In this document: in pieces, positions 28,461 to 38,512 of the stretch | Numbering within the stretch: the first letter of the stretch is position 1 | Layout: every line of letters starts with the position of its first letter | Source: Larkinella punicea | GTDB taxonomy: Bacteria > Bacteroidota > Bacteroidia > Cytophagales > Spirosomataceae | NCBI RefSeq assembly: GCF_003334855.1 | Contig: NZ_QOWE01000022.1 | Span: 1-64,000 of the forward strand | Length of the DNA: 64,000 bases | Direction of reading: 5' to 3' | Notes under the pieces: generated by a model | Told to the model about the DNA's origin: nothing | The model's database searches: none | The model's input: only the letters and a program-made list of their open reading frames with translations | Translations under genes and position numbers: made by a program

Positions 28461-28739
28461 ATGGAACAAACCAACTCAAATCACGTATTGCCCGTAAAAA
28501 AGCAACACTTCTGGCAAGTGGGTGACCTTGCCCGGAGTGTACTGCAAGCGAACCCAACCGTTGCGATACTACTCGAACCCAACCGTTTTGTTTGGGTTAC
28601 GATGGACGGTGCATGTTGTCATATTCCCCCAGATGAAATGGAATTCGATCATAACACCCTATTACGGTATCAGTACGCGGGGGAGCAAGAGGTCTTGATT
28701 GATTATGAACTGGAATTTTTTACGCCCTACTTTCATTAG
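28461..28739 (+). CDS. Small uncharacterised acidic protein
   Basis: 92 residues from the ATG at 28461. No family recognised. Its acidic C-terminal half (DEMEFDHNTLLRYQYAGEQE) has no Cys cluster or membrane segment. It is close behind the preceding short frame and in the same direction. Mobile elements often carry such paired short genes. Confidence 0.5.
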   Translation: MEQTNSNHVLPVKKQHFWQVGDLARSVLQANPTVAILLEPNRFVWVTMDGACCHIPPDEMEFDHNTLLRYQYAGEQEVLIDYELEFFTPYFH

Positions 28740-28860
28740 TAAAAATGCCTTCAATGGACAGCAAAGGGATGTGTTTATAGAATATTGTGCGATCCGCACC
28801 TAGATACTGAATCGGTTCAGAAGACCAATTTGATTAAACGAAAATTTCGGGTTACCTACC

Positions 28861-29298
28861 ATGGAATCACCCATCAAGCAGGCTTATTTAGATTATCAGG
28901 AAAAATTACAGGCATTAGCGCAAACTATCAAAGCGCAGGTCCGCGCAAACGCCAGCCTGAAAGCAGTGCAGGCAGCGCTGGATATTACCGCAGCGATGTA
29001 CTACCAACGCTTAAAATATCCTCAGAACATCCCTGAACAAGAAATTGATGCGTTAACCAAACTGGTGCAAAATGACACCATCGCGCAGCGATATAAAGAA
29101 ACCATTGAATTCGGCCAGCAGTTGAGTGAAACGGTTGCGGATAGTCTGAGAAACACCCAGATTACCGTTACCTTCCTTTGTAAGAAGTTAGGTATTAATA
29201 CATCCAGTTATCACCGGAAACAAAAAGACCCCCGTTTGTGGGATCAGGCCGAAATCGAAAGAATTGCTCAGGTCATTGAAATCATTAAACGGCTTTAA
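28861..29298 (+). CDS. Putative DNA-binding protein with two HTH-like repeats
   Basis: 145 residues, mostly helical. The N-terminal part (residues about 37-68) and the C-terminal part (about 107-145) share a pattern of L-x-I-T-A-S-like helix, Y-x-R, a Pro, and EI(D/E)xI(A)xVI; the second reads KKLGINTSSYHRKQKDP. This looks like two degenerate helix-turn-helix units. No family name is offered. It faces the AlbA_2 gene across a spacer. Confidence 0.55.
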   Translation: MESPIKQAYLDYQEKLQALAQTIKAQVRANASLKAVQAALDITAAMYYQRLKYPQNIPEQEIDALTKLVQNDTIAQRYKETIEFGQQLSETVADSLRNTQITVTFLCKKLGINTSSYHRKQKDPRLWDQAEIERIAQVIEIIKRL

Positions 29299-29641
29299 AA
29301 AAGTAGCGCATTTAGATTCACGTAGTCCGCAGTTATTAAGCGTTAAAATGCCCCGGGTTTAGAACCCAAAAAGAAATAAATTTTATTGCCGTGATTGCAC
29401 ATAAAAACAACTATTTAGTTTTATAAATCATTAATTTACAACGATTTACCTATATTGTTTCTTGTTTTATAATATCATTATGTTAACTAAATATCAAATC
29501 TAATGTTCATTAAGTTCCGTAAGTCATTTTATTCTGAAGTAATAAAAATTTACTGAAACAAACTATCTTATCCCTCCAAGTTAAATTAATTTTCCAATAT
29601 TCAGAGCAAGGGTTATAAAGCAATATCGTAAATAAATAAAT
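29299..29641. other. 343-nt AT-rich convergent spacer
   Basis: The spacer lies between two converging genes. Apart from a weak GGGTT/AACCC hairpin near 29358-29370, no feature is evident. The composition becomes AT-rich here and stays so through the AlbA_2-HEPN and sacsin-like genes. Confidence 0.5.
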
Positions 29642-30715
29642 TCATAATAATTTATACTTAATTACTACCGAAATATCTAATTTGTGGACAAGTTCAAACA
29701 AATATTCTAGCTTGTCACATATTTCACTTACAGACATTAAATATTCAGTATTGAGAGAAAGATTTTCCGTGAAATATTGAAGAAACTTTTCATCTATTAT
29801 TCCATTCCTATGAGAATATAAATGCCTTATTTGAAGGAGTTTTTCAACTTCTTGTTGTATTGGTTCCGTGAAAACATTCAAATCTTTTATTTGATTATTT
29901 TCTTTAATAAATCCTTTGACACTTCCTTTCTGCAATTTAAGCAATTTTTGTTTTGCATAATATTTTACAAATTCTTGTAAATCAATACAATTTAATACTT
30001 CCTCAATTGTAACTAATTCTTTTGATTTTAATGTTAATGGGTTGGCTAAATATATTTCATATAATATATCAGATAAATAAGTTTCGAAGTTGTCTACAAA
30101 AGACGAATACAATATTTTAGATAATATTCTGCCTTCTATATTTGTAGTGGGTATTGTAACATCTTCAGGATAAAGAATTGTTTTAAGATCATCAATAATC
30201 TTTAAAATGCTTTGATAATGTTCCAGTAATTTTATCTTTGAACTTGTGGCGTTTAACTTTTGAATTTCGATACGAGAATTGATTTCTTTAATTCTTTTAT
30301 ACCCATTTAGGTTAAACGTTGTTTCGCTAGGATTAAAGATATAGTTAGAAATACCATCTCTTTTATATATTTTTCCTTCAACTGAAATAAGAGTTTCTGA
30401 TTTTTCAACTTTAATCGCATATATTTTTTTGTCGTTTAAGGATACATATTGATATAATATTGAGATTTGAGGAGTCAATAAATCTAAAGCTTTATGAGTT
30501 ATTGAATTAGCATGAAAATCGTTGCTTAACCCGATGACCTCAATTCTACCACTTGAATGTTGATAAATACCTAATAAAATATAGCCACCTTCCGTATTAG
30601 CAAATCCACTTATTAATTGAGCTAAATTTCGTGATGGAGGTAGGACGGCCCTATATTCTATTTTTTGCTCTTCTCGTTCTTCTATTATTTGCGAGACCTC
30701 TTGTGTAATATCCAT
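29642..30715 (-). CDS. AlbA_2 (Schlafen-type) plus HEPN-like domain protein
   Basis: 357 residues. Residues about 10-125 form an AlbA_2/Schlafen-type domain: EYRAVLPPSRNLAQLISGFA, then NTEGGYILLGI. The C-terminal half is helical and carries R297-HLYS-H302, an R-x4-H motif of the HEPN type, in the family-like context IRHLYSHRNGIIDEKF. HEPN modules are often metal-independent RNases in toxins and antiphage systems. The start lies 2 nt after the stop of the upstream sacsin-like gene, so the two are co-transcribed. It is strongly AT-rich, unlike the metal genes. No known named system was matched. Confidence 0.7.
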   Translation of the reverse strand: MDITQEVSQIIEEREEQKIEYRAVLPPSRNLAQLISGFANTEGGYILLGIYQHSSGRIEVIGLSNDFHANSITHKALDLLTPQISILYQYVSLNDKKIYAIKVEKSETLISVEGKIYKRDGISNYIFNPSETTFNLNGYKRIKEINSRIEIQKLNATSSKIKLLEHYQSILKIIDDLKTILYPEDVTIPTTNIEGRILSKILYSSFVDNFETYLSDILYEIYLANPLTLKSKELVTIEEVLNCIDLQEFVKYYAKQKLLKLQKGSVKGFIKENNQIKDLNVFTEPIQQEVEKLLQIRHLYSHRNGIIDEKFLQYFTENLSLNTEYLMSVSEICDKLEYLFELVHKLDISVVIKYKLL

Positions 30716-30717
30716 AG

Positions 30718-33267
30718 TTAAACGGGGATTCTATTAATTCCAATAGTTTTTAAAATTTCCCCTAAAGTTAATTGTCTAGGAAGATCCCTTCCATTATCAA
30801 TCCATAATTCTGCATTATCATAATATAACGAATCTTTTTCAGAAGAATAATATAAGATTACTTCCCCATTATCTGAGGGACGTATTACGATATTAATAAA
30901 TAAACCATCTTTTTTAATGCCTCCAATGACTGTTGTTGCTAATTCATCTATTTCAGTACAATCGTAGTTCTGTAACGATGCTAAATGATCTATGATATTA
31001 TTCTTTGCACGTTTAATAATTGACTGTGCATAGTGGAACATTTCTAAGCTTGGTTTTGATGAATGAATAAATTGATTTGAAATGTTTAAATCTCCAAAAG
31101 CAGAATTTAAATCTTCATCATTGGAAATACCTAAACTAGCAAGTAATTCTTTTGTAAGTTCGATTTGTTTAGATACATTCACATTGTTAATTATAAGTTG
31201 GAATTTATTTTTTAAATCCTCTAAGCTGGAAATATTGCTTGTTTTAAAGAAAAGTTTTAATTCATCAATATTTTCAAATATCTTTGGATTACTTTCTATT
31301 GCTTCAGCAAGTTCAGCTATTTTTGAGAGATCAGTTTTTGCCCGCATCACTTTATATAAGCTTTCTTTATCCTCTATAGTATTCAAAAATAACTCGGCTC
31401 GATTATTATATAAATCGGCAAATAAGCTTTTACCTAAAGCGGGATTTGCTTCAAACCACTCCGACAACATACTGATTGCCAGGATAGAATCTTTATCATA
31501 TACTTTGAGAATTTTGATTCTTTCAGTTATTTTTGACGCTATATCTCTTTGTTCTTTTACCTGATATCTGCCAAAATTAACCTTTTGATGCAACAACAGA
31601 TCTTTCCAATCTACTTTTAGTAAAGATAATATTTCAATTAAAGTATTGTCTTTTATTTTATCTAAGTATAATTCATCATACTTTTTAAAAACACCATTTT
31701 TATTTGGTATGATTGCATGTTTTCTCAATAAAACATCGTTAAGCTCTTCTTTAAATAAAAAAGAACATACTTCATTCAACCATGTAAAAACTTCACTATC
31801 GTCTTTGTTTAGGTTACTACCTAAATCTGTTATATTTTTTATTTTTTCTATATCAATTATTAGCTCTTTATATCCAAGTTTGTTCCATTCGTCCCAAGCT
31901 AAATCGCACCATCGATGTAAGTGCTCTTTCTTACAAACAGCGCTTGGAAATAAATCAAAATTATACTGTCAAATTTTTTCTCTTAGTTTATTTTCATATG
32001 ATTTCATTGGAAACCATAGATCTTGGATAGATTTTTTTTCACCTATTTCGCTTTCTATTTCAACTATCTTGGCATTAAATACATAATCTTTAACTCTTTT
32101 ATGGATATGATTTTTAAACCATAATTCGTCAAAATAATCTAGATTTGTCAAAGGAAATCTAGATTCTACAATGTTAAATAAATTTTTAAATTCATTGTTT
32201 TGTAAATCATTAATCAAATCGATATAAATTTCCATTGCCGTTTCAAGTAGATATTTATTTTTATCTACTTCTGGGTCATCACTTCCTTTTAGCCAGATGC
32301 CATCTCTTTCTGTTTGTGGACTAAAATAAAAGCTATTTACAATTACAGGTAAATAAAATGTTTCAGTGCCAATTAGAGGAAAATCACAAAATAATTTTGG
32401 AATGTCTCCTATGTATTTTATTTTATATTCTTCATTTTTAATCTCAACTTCTGTTGCAATACACACTTCGTCTTTAGTTGAAAATAGAATATGTATATCT
32501 GTTTTATTTCCATTTTCAGATTTAGTAATTGTTTTTATATATTTATTGTGTACAATGCTAGTATTTTCGTATGTTACATTCTTGTCTTTAATATTGTCTA
32601 TTATTACTACATCTCCTATTTTCGGGATAAAAGTTAGAACGTATGGCAATAAAATTAAAAATTCTTCTAAACCTATTCTTGCGATCTCTTTCTGCTTATC
32701 TGTTTCTAAAAAATAATAGAATGATGTGTTGAACCCATTTTCAAGGTCACTTAAATTTATTTTTTTTGTTGACTTATGAAATTCTATCCAAGCATTTTCG
32801 ATCTGTGGTATTAGTTCATTTGTAGATTTACCAGTTCTATCTAATGTAAATTCGAAAAGATGATGATTTTTTTCATTATCTTCTACCACACCTTTAACTT
32901 TTATTAATTTTGTTAAAATGTGGGTTGTTAAAAAGCCTGTACCAAATCTCCCTGTCTTTTTCGTTTCACAGCCTTCTTCTTTCTCTTTAGATGATATTTG
33001 ATTTATTATTCCTCTAATATCTTGCTCTGAAAAATAAAGTCCATTATGTTTAAATTCTACGCTATTTTCATTTAAAATTATTTGTATTGATAAAGATTTT
33101 TGCTCATCGTCGGCGATGTTATCTTTCGCATTTTGTAATAATTCCCATGCCCATCTACCCTGATTTTTTTCTTTAGTCTTTTCAAGATCATGAAGCCTTT
33201 TCAATATTTTTTCTGCTATTGACCTATTTCCATCTTCCTTTCTACCCTCTTCAATTGATTGTATCAT
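30718..33267 (-). pseudogene. Sacsin/Hsp90-type ATPase gene interrupted by one in-frame TGA
   Basis: The reading frame runs over 849 codons from 33267 to 30718, broken only by TGA at 31969-31971. Before it, 432 residues hold a Hsp90/sacsin-like (Bergerat) ATP-binding fold: WELLQNAKDN at about 41-50, HNG near 74-76, and GRFGTGF at 106-112. After it, 63 residues (QYNFDLFPSAVCKKEHLHRW) join without a frame change to 353 more residues. The TGA follows LREKI and looks like a Trp codon (TGG to TGA). It may be a real null mutation, a sequencing error, or a translated stop. The AlbA_2-HEPN gene follows after 2 nt. Confidence 0.75.
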
Positions 33268-33493
33268 ATTTTTACTAATGTTAAGTTTAATTAAAGGCCC
33301 AAATTACCACTCATGATCTATGTTCTAGATTAATGTCAACTGGTTAAAGTACTTGCAATTCTACTAATTTATTATTCCGTTTAAGGTATCCAATTTTGAT
33401 GAAATTTAGTCGAGTTTTATTCTGTCATTAAATATAAAGTGGTTTTAATTATTATTTTTTATACAGATACTTCTATTGAATTTTAATATCATA

Positions 33494-34252
33494 TTATGAT
33501 AATAAGAATTTAAAATTTCCCCATATTGTTTCTTTAATATATTCGTAATCCTTATTCCAAATCTGGCTAATCACACTGACTGTCGTTTTTAGGCTCAATA
33601 TTCGTGAGGATATTTGTTCGTCTAATGTAAATGGCGCATCTGTTTCGGTTACTAATTTATCGATAGGAATTAAAGTGGCCAACTGCTTCCCTTTATTAGA
33701 TAGCAGCATTCTATGGTTAACTGAAAAGTAAAAACCTGCTTCTATTGCTGCCTTTAATTCGTGATGGTTACCAGAAAACCAGTGCATTATTATTTTAGTA
33801 CCATTAAACTCCAGTTTTTTTGATTTTAAGTAATTGATCACTTCCGTTGCAGCGTTTCTGCTATGTACCGTTAAGATTTTACGTTCTGACCGTTCACATT
33901 GGGTAATAATATGATTGAATACGCTTATTTGCTCTGACCAAGTATTTTTTAAGGAAGCTGAGCCATCAAGGCCAATCTCACCAATGTAGCGGGTAGACCC
34001 GCTACATTGATTGAATATTGTTAATTGTTGTTTTTTTTGAACTTGTATACGGTCGTCGGCTAATACTTCTGGATGAAAGCCTAAAGCAACTTTAATATTG
34101 GAGCATTGAGCAAATAAGGATTGATTTGGAATAAACAGATAAGGTGCATTAGTCACTGTAAGGCTCTTTATACCATTATTTTCAATTTGTGGGTTGTGTT
34201 GAATATTCGGAAATAGGTCTAAATGACAGTGAGTATCAATGTATGTTACCAT
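33494..34252 (-). CDS. qatD: QatD, TatD-like metal-dependent DNase
   Basis: 252 residues. The TatD/amidohydrolase metal site is visible: THCHLD (His8, His10), GFHPE, IGEIGLDG, LTVHSRNA, MHWFSGNH and VTETDAPF in that order. It lies at the end of the four-gene set, overlapping qatC by one base. In the QatABCD antiphage system this nuclease is one of the core components. The gene is AT-rich but complete. Confidence 0.88.
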   Translation of the reverse strand: MVTYIDTHCHLDLFPNIQHNPQIENNGIKSLTVTNAPYLFIPNQSLFAQCSNIKVALGFHPEVLADDRIQVQKKQQLTIFNQCSGSTRYIGEIGLDGSASLKNTWSEQISVFNHIITQCERSERKILTVHSRNAATEVINYLKSKKLEFNGTKIIMHWFSGNHHELKAAIEAGFYFSVNHRMLLSNKGKQLATLIPIDKLVTETDAPFTLDEQISSRILSLKTTVSVISQIWNKDYEYIKETIWGNFKFLLS

Positions 34253-35619
34253 TATTTAAGATTGACTTGGCTAATGTAAGCTTCGACTTCGTCCAAACCA
34301 CGATTATATAGATCGACATAATCAGCTACATTTTTTAATGGACCAGTTAGTCGGATGGCGGAAGCAATGTAATTAGGTTTTCTTTTTCGCATTTCTAACA
34401 TATATTTAAAGGCCATTGTATCAGCGCCTTCTGATTTTTTTGTGCTTAGAAAAATAGTTGAGCCAATGATAGTTCCCCTATTGGGTGAGGTATCGACTAA
34501 ACCGGCTTTTTGAAAGGCTGCACTCCGGATTAAGCAGGGCACACAATGCATACAGTGTCGATTCCCATACCCCGTTGTTGAGGATCGCCTTGTGGCCGGA
34601 TGACTGCATGACATCGTTCCAGATGTTGCGGCAAGCGTTGGATAGGCACATTTGCTTAACATTTCCCCTTTTGTTTTAAACTGATATGGATTGTAGAAGG
34701 AATTTGTTAAGCCAAGTCCAGTTAATAATTGGTTCATCAATTGAATGTAGTATGGATGTGTAGTTCGGGTACTGTAAGCACCTTGACGATTAAGAGTTAA
34801 CGGCAAATTCAAGCTTATTAATCCATTTTCCGGTACGATTACACGGGTATTACTTCCAATGCCAGCTGCACATATAATACCAAGGGCAAAAAATAGAAAT
34901 GAACGCCCTCGCTCTGTTTTTTCTTCTCCTCGCACTCCTAGTGCCTTGTTTTTAGGTGCCCTAATATAACCTTTGAAGCGAATTATATTGGCAAATGGGA
35001 AGTGTACTTTTAATGCCTCATGGCAAATTCTTTGAAAAGGAGATACATCTGCACTTTTATAATGCCCTACCAATAACGGAACTCGATTATCACTAAGTAG
35101 ATCGATCGCGCCAATGAAACTATCTAACCCACCCGAGAACAGGCATACATCATCTGGTTTATGCGTCAGACCAATATGACGTTTGGCATATAACTTATTT
35201 GGTGACAAGGTAAATTCTGGATCTGATCGATCACGAAAGTATATTGACCAAAAGTCTCCGGTTAGGAACTGTAAAATGCGTTGGATTAATTCTTTTTGGC
35301 TATTCCAGAGTTCAACGTTCTTTACGGGAACAAATAAGGATAACTCCCGTGTCCAGGAATCTTGACTATAATGAAATCGACTAACTGTTATATCAATTGT
35401 AAAAACCGCACTCGCCAGCATCAGCAAGTCCATTGTATCTTCACCCGGATGCAGATGCATTTTTTTCAATTGCTCAACGAGTCCATTGATATTTATACCT
35501 GAACCCAAAAAATGATAGTCACCAAAACTGGCTACATCAATTCGATCAAACGGTTGACCCGTTAAATCAGGGCCGTTATCCGTTGGTCCAATTTTAAAAA
35601 TTAAGGCTACCTTATTCAT
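34252..35619 (-). CDS. qatC: QatC, QueC-like nucleotide-binding protein
   Basis: 455 residues. The PP-loop ATP site is FSGGLDSF (Ser162-Gly-Gly-Leu-Asp-Ser). Downstream Cys form the zinc site, near GYGNRHCMHCVPCLIRS (about residues 341-357). QueC makes preQ0 (7-cyano-7-deazaguanine); QatC-type relatives are thought to act in defence instead of tRNA modification. The stop of qatB overlaps its start (4 nt), and its own stop overlaps qatD by 1 nt. Confidence 0.88.
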   Translation of the reverse strand: MNKVALIFKIGPTDNGPDLTGQPFDRIDVASFGDYHFLGSGININGLVEQLKKMHLHPGEDTMDLLMLASAVFTIDITVSRFHYSQDSWTRELSLFVPVKNVELWNSQKELIQRILQFLTGDFWSIYFRDRSDPEFTLSPNKLYAKRHIGLTHKPDDVCLFSGGLDSFIGAIDLLSDNRVPLLVGHYKSADVSPFQRICHEALKVHFPFANIIRFKGYIRAPKNKALGVRGEEKTERGRSFLFFALGIICAAGIGSNTRVIVPENGLISLNLPLTLNRQGAYSTRTTHPYYIQLMNQLLTGLGLTNSFYNPYQFKTKGEMLSKCAYPTLAATSGTMSCSHPATRRSSTTGYGNRHCMHCVPCLIRSAAFQKAGLVDTSPNRGTIIGSTIFLSTKKSEGADTMAFKYMLEMRKRKPNYIASAIRLTGPLKNVADYVDLYNRGLDEVEAYISQVNLK

Positions 35620-36485
35620 TTTTCCAGAACCGTTAATGCTAATTGATAAATGCTTTCCATTCTTACATTTACATCATCAGGGAGTTGCGGATTGGTATCT
35701 GACAATTCGGCGATGATATCACTGTGTACCGCTCCACTTATAATTTGGTATAAGTCATCGATTATTGTAACGCACGTGGCTGGATCATGTTCTTCAGTGG
35801 TCAGCGAAGAACCAATGTCATTAATTACCCGGCATACTAAGCTTTCCTCAATAAAAATTGCCACTATTTCGTTGATCTCGGCCACGGTAAGGTTGTCTAG
35901 ATCGACAGTGCCTACGGATACCACTCGTTCTACAGCCAACGCATAGGCCTGACGGGCTAATGCATCATCCAATAGGCCAGTAACCGGACTGACTACATCG
36001 CTGAGGGCACTAAGTATATCCAATACAGACCCTCCTGTATAGGCTGCTAAATCTAAACGTGTTAATATACTAGTTTCTCCACTCTGGCGAAATTCATTGA
36101 GAACGTCACTTAGATTCTGTGCCGTCTGAACGGAGGAGTACATACGCCGGGAAAGTACAGTACTTCCCCCACTGGATGTCCGGATGTACTCCCGCAGTGC
36201 TTTTTGTAAGCTACCTTTATCCGACCCCCTTGATCTGACATATTCTTTAAAACTACTACGCGCAACACGGTACCGATTTGCAGGCTGTTGAACTAGAGGA
36301 GGGACTGGAATAATAGGAGGTTTTTCAAGCGGAACTGTATCGTCCGGCTTGGTTTGGTTGTCTGGGTCTTCTTCATATTCCTGATCTGGATCAGGAGGAA
36401 GAGGGGGCAGTGGCGGTAGCGTAGGCCAATCAGGTAAAAGTGGCGTTGTCGGCCGTGGACCGTTTCTAGAGGTAGAGGTTCCCAA
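35616..36485 (-). CDS. qatB: QatB, small Met-Gly partner of the Qat system
   Basis: 289 residues, starting MGTSTSRNGPRPTTPL. A Pro/Asp-rich, probably disordered stretch covers residues 15-65; the rest is helical without a known motif. The Met-Gly start followed by Thr-Ser matches the QatB N-terminus as remembered from other systems. Its sequence is otherwise fast-evolving. It lies 8 nt after qatA and overlaps qatC. Recent work on QueC-like enzymes suggests the N-terminal Gly may be the acceptor of a deazaguanine modification; here this is inferred only. Confidence 0.8.
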   Translation of the reverse strand: MGTSTSRNGPRPTTPLLPDWPTLPPLPPLPPDPDQEYEEDPDNQTKPDDTVPLEKPPIIPVPPLVQQPANRYRVARSSFKEYVRSRGSDKGSLQKALREYIRTSSGGSTVLSRRMYSSVQTAQNLSDVLNEFRQSGETSILTRLDLAAYTGGSVLDILSALSDVVSPVTGLLDDALARQAYALAVERVVSVGTVDLDNLTVAEINEIVAIFIEESLVCRVINDIGSSLTTEEHDPATCVTIIDDLYQIISGAVHSDIIAELSDTNPQLPDDVNVRMESIYQLALTVLEK

Positions 36486-36493
36486 AGTGTAAT

Positions 36494-38437
36494 TTACTTT
36501 AAAGGTTTAGTGGTTTTCTTTCGTCCATGAATCAACTTTTTGAAGGTCTCATTGACCTCCGTCGATTGCAGCCAATTTTGCTTCATTGTAGCAACCTTAG
36601 CTTGTGCTGTAGACGAGGTTAATTCATCTAATTTAAAAACCACCCATGCTTTCAGTTCGCCAGGATTTATTGATTCCAGCAGACTCAATATTTCTAATTC
36701 TCGGGCTTCTTCTGAAAAATGGCTATTTAACTTTAAAAGGCCATCTAAAATAGGTGGGCTGCTTGCCCAACCAGTATTATGCCGAAGTTCGTCTAACAGC
36801 CGATTTGAGATTACTTTTGATTCGGCGGGTTGTAATCCTTTAAGTATTGGTTCTACCTGAGCTAATGTTAACCGGTTACCCGTGCTCAACATGGTCAGTA
36901 AATCACTCAGTTTTTTTGGTAGCTCCTGATCTGACCCGAAAGAGATTGTTTTTTCACGGGAAATAAAAATATAAGGCCGTAGATCAATCATTCCCAGAGC
37001 TGGCTTCAACGAAGCCCATTTGTATAGATCTTCGTTAAATGCATTAGCATCCTCACCTTGTTTTTTAGCTTGTTTTTTGGCCGCTGTTGATTTAGAGTCA
37101 GATTCTCCTATTAAAGCCTCTACAGCTGCTACAGACTTTGATTTTCCATCCTCAGCCGCCAGTGATTCATCCATAACTACCTGAAACTGTTGGCTGTAAA
37201 ATCGCTCTAAAATCATCAGTTTAGCTAACATGTCTAACTCAACTAGCTTACCAATTCCCGATATTTTAGCGATGCGCATCCGTAAAAAAAGCGTATTCAA
37301 GAACCGTTTTATGTTGCGGGGGTTGCCCTTTAATCCATCCGCCAGCACATTTCCCAATTGACCCGCGATTGCTATTACCGTTCGAATTTCTGGCGCTTCG
37401 TGCCCTAACGCATCTTCAATCAGTTTACTATCCAGTACTACATTGTCGAAAGGCGTTTTCTTAGATGACTCGAATTTTGCCGCAATTAGCGATAACGTTT
37501 CAGCCTCAGCTTGCAGGTGATTTTGTAGCAGAAGAAAACCAATGTAGTTACTAGTCTGTAGCCGATTTAAGGACGGAATTCGAATAGGAATTTGGACCAG
37601 CTTCTCCAGGTAATTCCGGGTGTATTCGGTCCGATCAATAGGGAGGTCCGGGAAATGTTTACGCACGGCATATTCAATTAGATTTTCGTCCGCAGAGAGA
37701 ACAAATACTGTTCCTTCGACAAATAAGAATAGCCGAATAGCTTCTAGGATTTCGATAATTGTTGTGGGTAAACACCGATCAAGATCATCTACTAAGACCA
37801 CTAGTTTTTCGACATTAGCCGTTTGAATAAGTTGCTTGAACTCCGAGCGAAATTGATGAAATAAGCCTGGTACGGTGCCATTTATCTCATCCCGGATGAA
37901 TTCTTCATAATCAATCTCTTTCCCCTGTTTGTCTTCCTTACTGTCTTTCTCTTGTTTTTTTCCAGCAAATAAATTAGCAATAAAGGAGAGCGCACCGTGC
38001 CCAGCGACCACCGGTGCAGCCTCGGGAACAAGGGCTGCAGTAGCCGCCGTAGCGGCTAGCGACATCATTGCCCCTGCCCCCGCTTTCGCCACTTTAAACC
38101 AGTTGATTTTTGCAAGCAGTTTCTTTCCCAGACTTAATACTTTCTGGTTTTTAGGCTGATGACGAACCAATTCGGAAACGATTGACTCCATCAGCGCTGA
38201 TTTTGTATCCTCGTAGCCTTGAAATAGCCAACCATTAAACGTCACGGCCAATACTGTACTATCCCCTTCAAACTGAGCCTGAATAAAACTTAGGACCGAT
38301 GACTTTCCAGCTCCCCAATCCCCATAAACGCCTATTGTTAAAGGGCGCAAATGTTGTTCTTCAATGATACTGGTAATCGTTTGTGCAATTTTTGCATGAC
38401 CCAAAAAATCAATCGTTGATTCTTTATCGTTCCACAT
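36494..38437 (-). CDS. qatA: QatA, KAP-family P-loop ATPase
   Basis: 647 residues. Walker A GDWGAGKSS at 39-47, then a hydrophobic insertion of about 35 residues (near 118-155) that probably spans the membrane, then Walker B LVVLVDDLDRC at 212-222 and the sensor region PRNIKRFLNTLFLRMR. This is the KAP NTPase layout, the ATPase subunit of the Qat system. It is the first of four adjoining genes. The QueC-like/nuclease gene lies 75 nt upstream on the same strand. Confidence 0.88.
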   Translation of the reverse strand: MWNDKESTIDFLGHAKIAQTITSIIEEQHLRPLTIGVYGDWGAGKSSVLSFIQAQFEGDSTVLAVTFNGWLFQGYEDTKSALMESIVSELVRHQPKNQKVLSLGKKLLAKINWFKVAKAGAGAMMSLAATAATAALVPEAAPVVAGHGALSFIANLFAGKKQEKDSKEDKQGKEIDYEEFIRDEINGTVPGLFHQFRSEFKQLIQTANVEKLVVLVDDLDRCLPTTIIEILEAIRLFLFVEGTVFVLSADENLIEYAVRKHFPDLPIDRTEYTRNYLEKLVQIPIRIPSLNRLQTSNYIGFLLLQNHLQAEAETLSLIAAKFESSKKTPFDNVVLDSKLIEDALGHEAPEIRTVIAIAGQLGNVLADGLKGNPRNIKRFLNTLFLRMRIAKISGIGKLVELDMLAKLMILERFYSQQFQVVMDESLAAEDGKSKSVAAVEALIGESDSKSTAAKKQAKKQGEDANAFNEDLYKWASLKPALGMIDLRPYIFISREKTISFGSDQELPKKLSDLLTMLSTGNRLTLAQVEPILKGLQPAESKVISNRLLDELRHNTGWASSPPILDGLLKLNSHFSEEARELEILSLLESINPGELKAWVVFKLDELTSSTAQAKVATMKQNWLQSTEVNETFKKLIHGRKKTTKPLK

Positions 38438-38512
38438 AGTTCAGTGATGATATAATATAAATACCACCGTTTAGCTGTCATCAAGATTAAACGTACTTTT
38501 ATTTCTTTTGCA

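Noticed and set aside
28265-28474. Minus-strand frames overlapping the small + strand genes near 28.3 kb
   Set aside because: No homology or context; the + strand frames sit in tandem with proper spacing.
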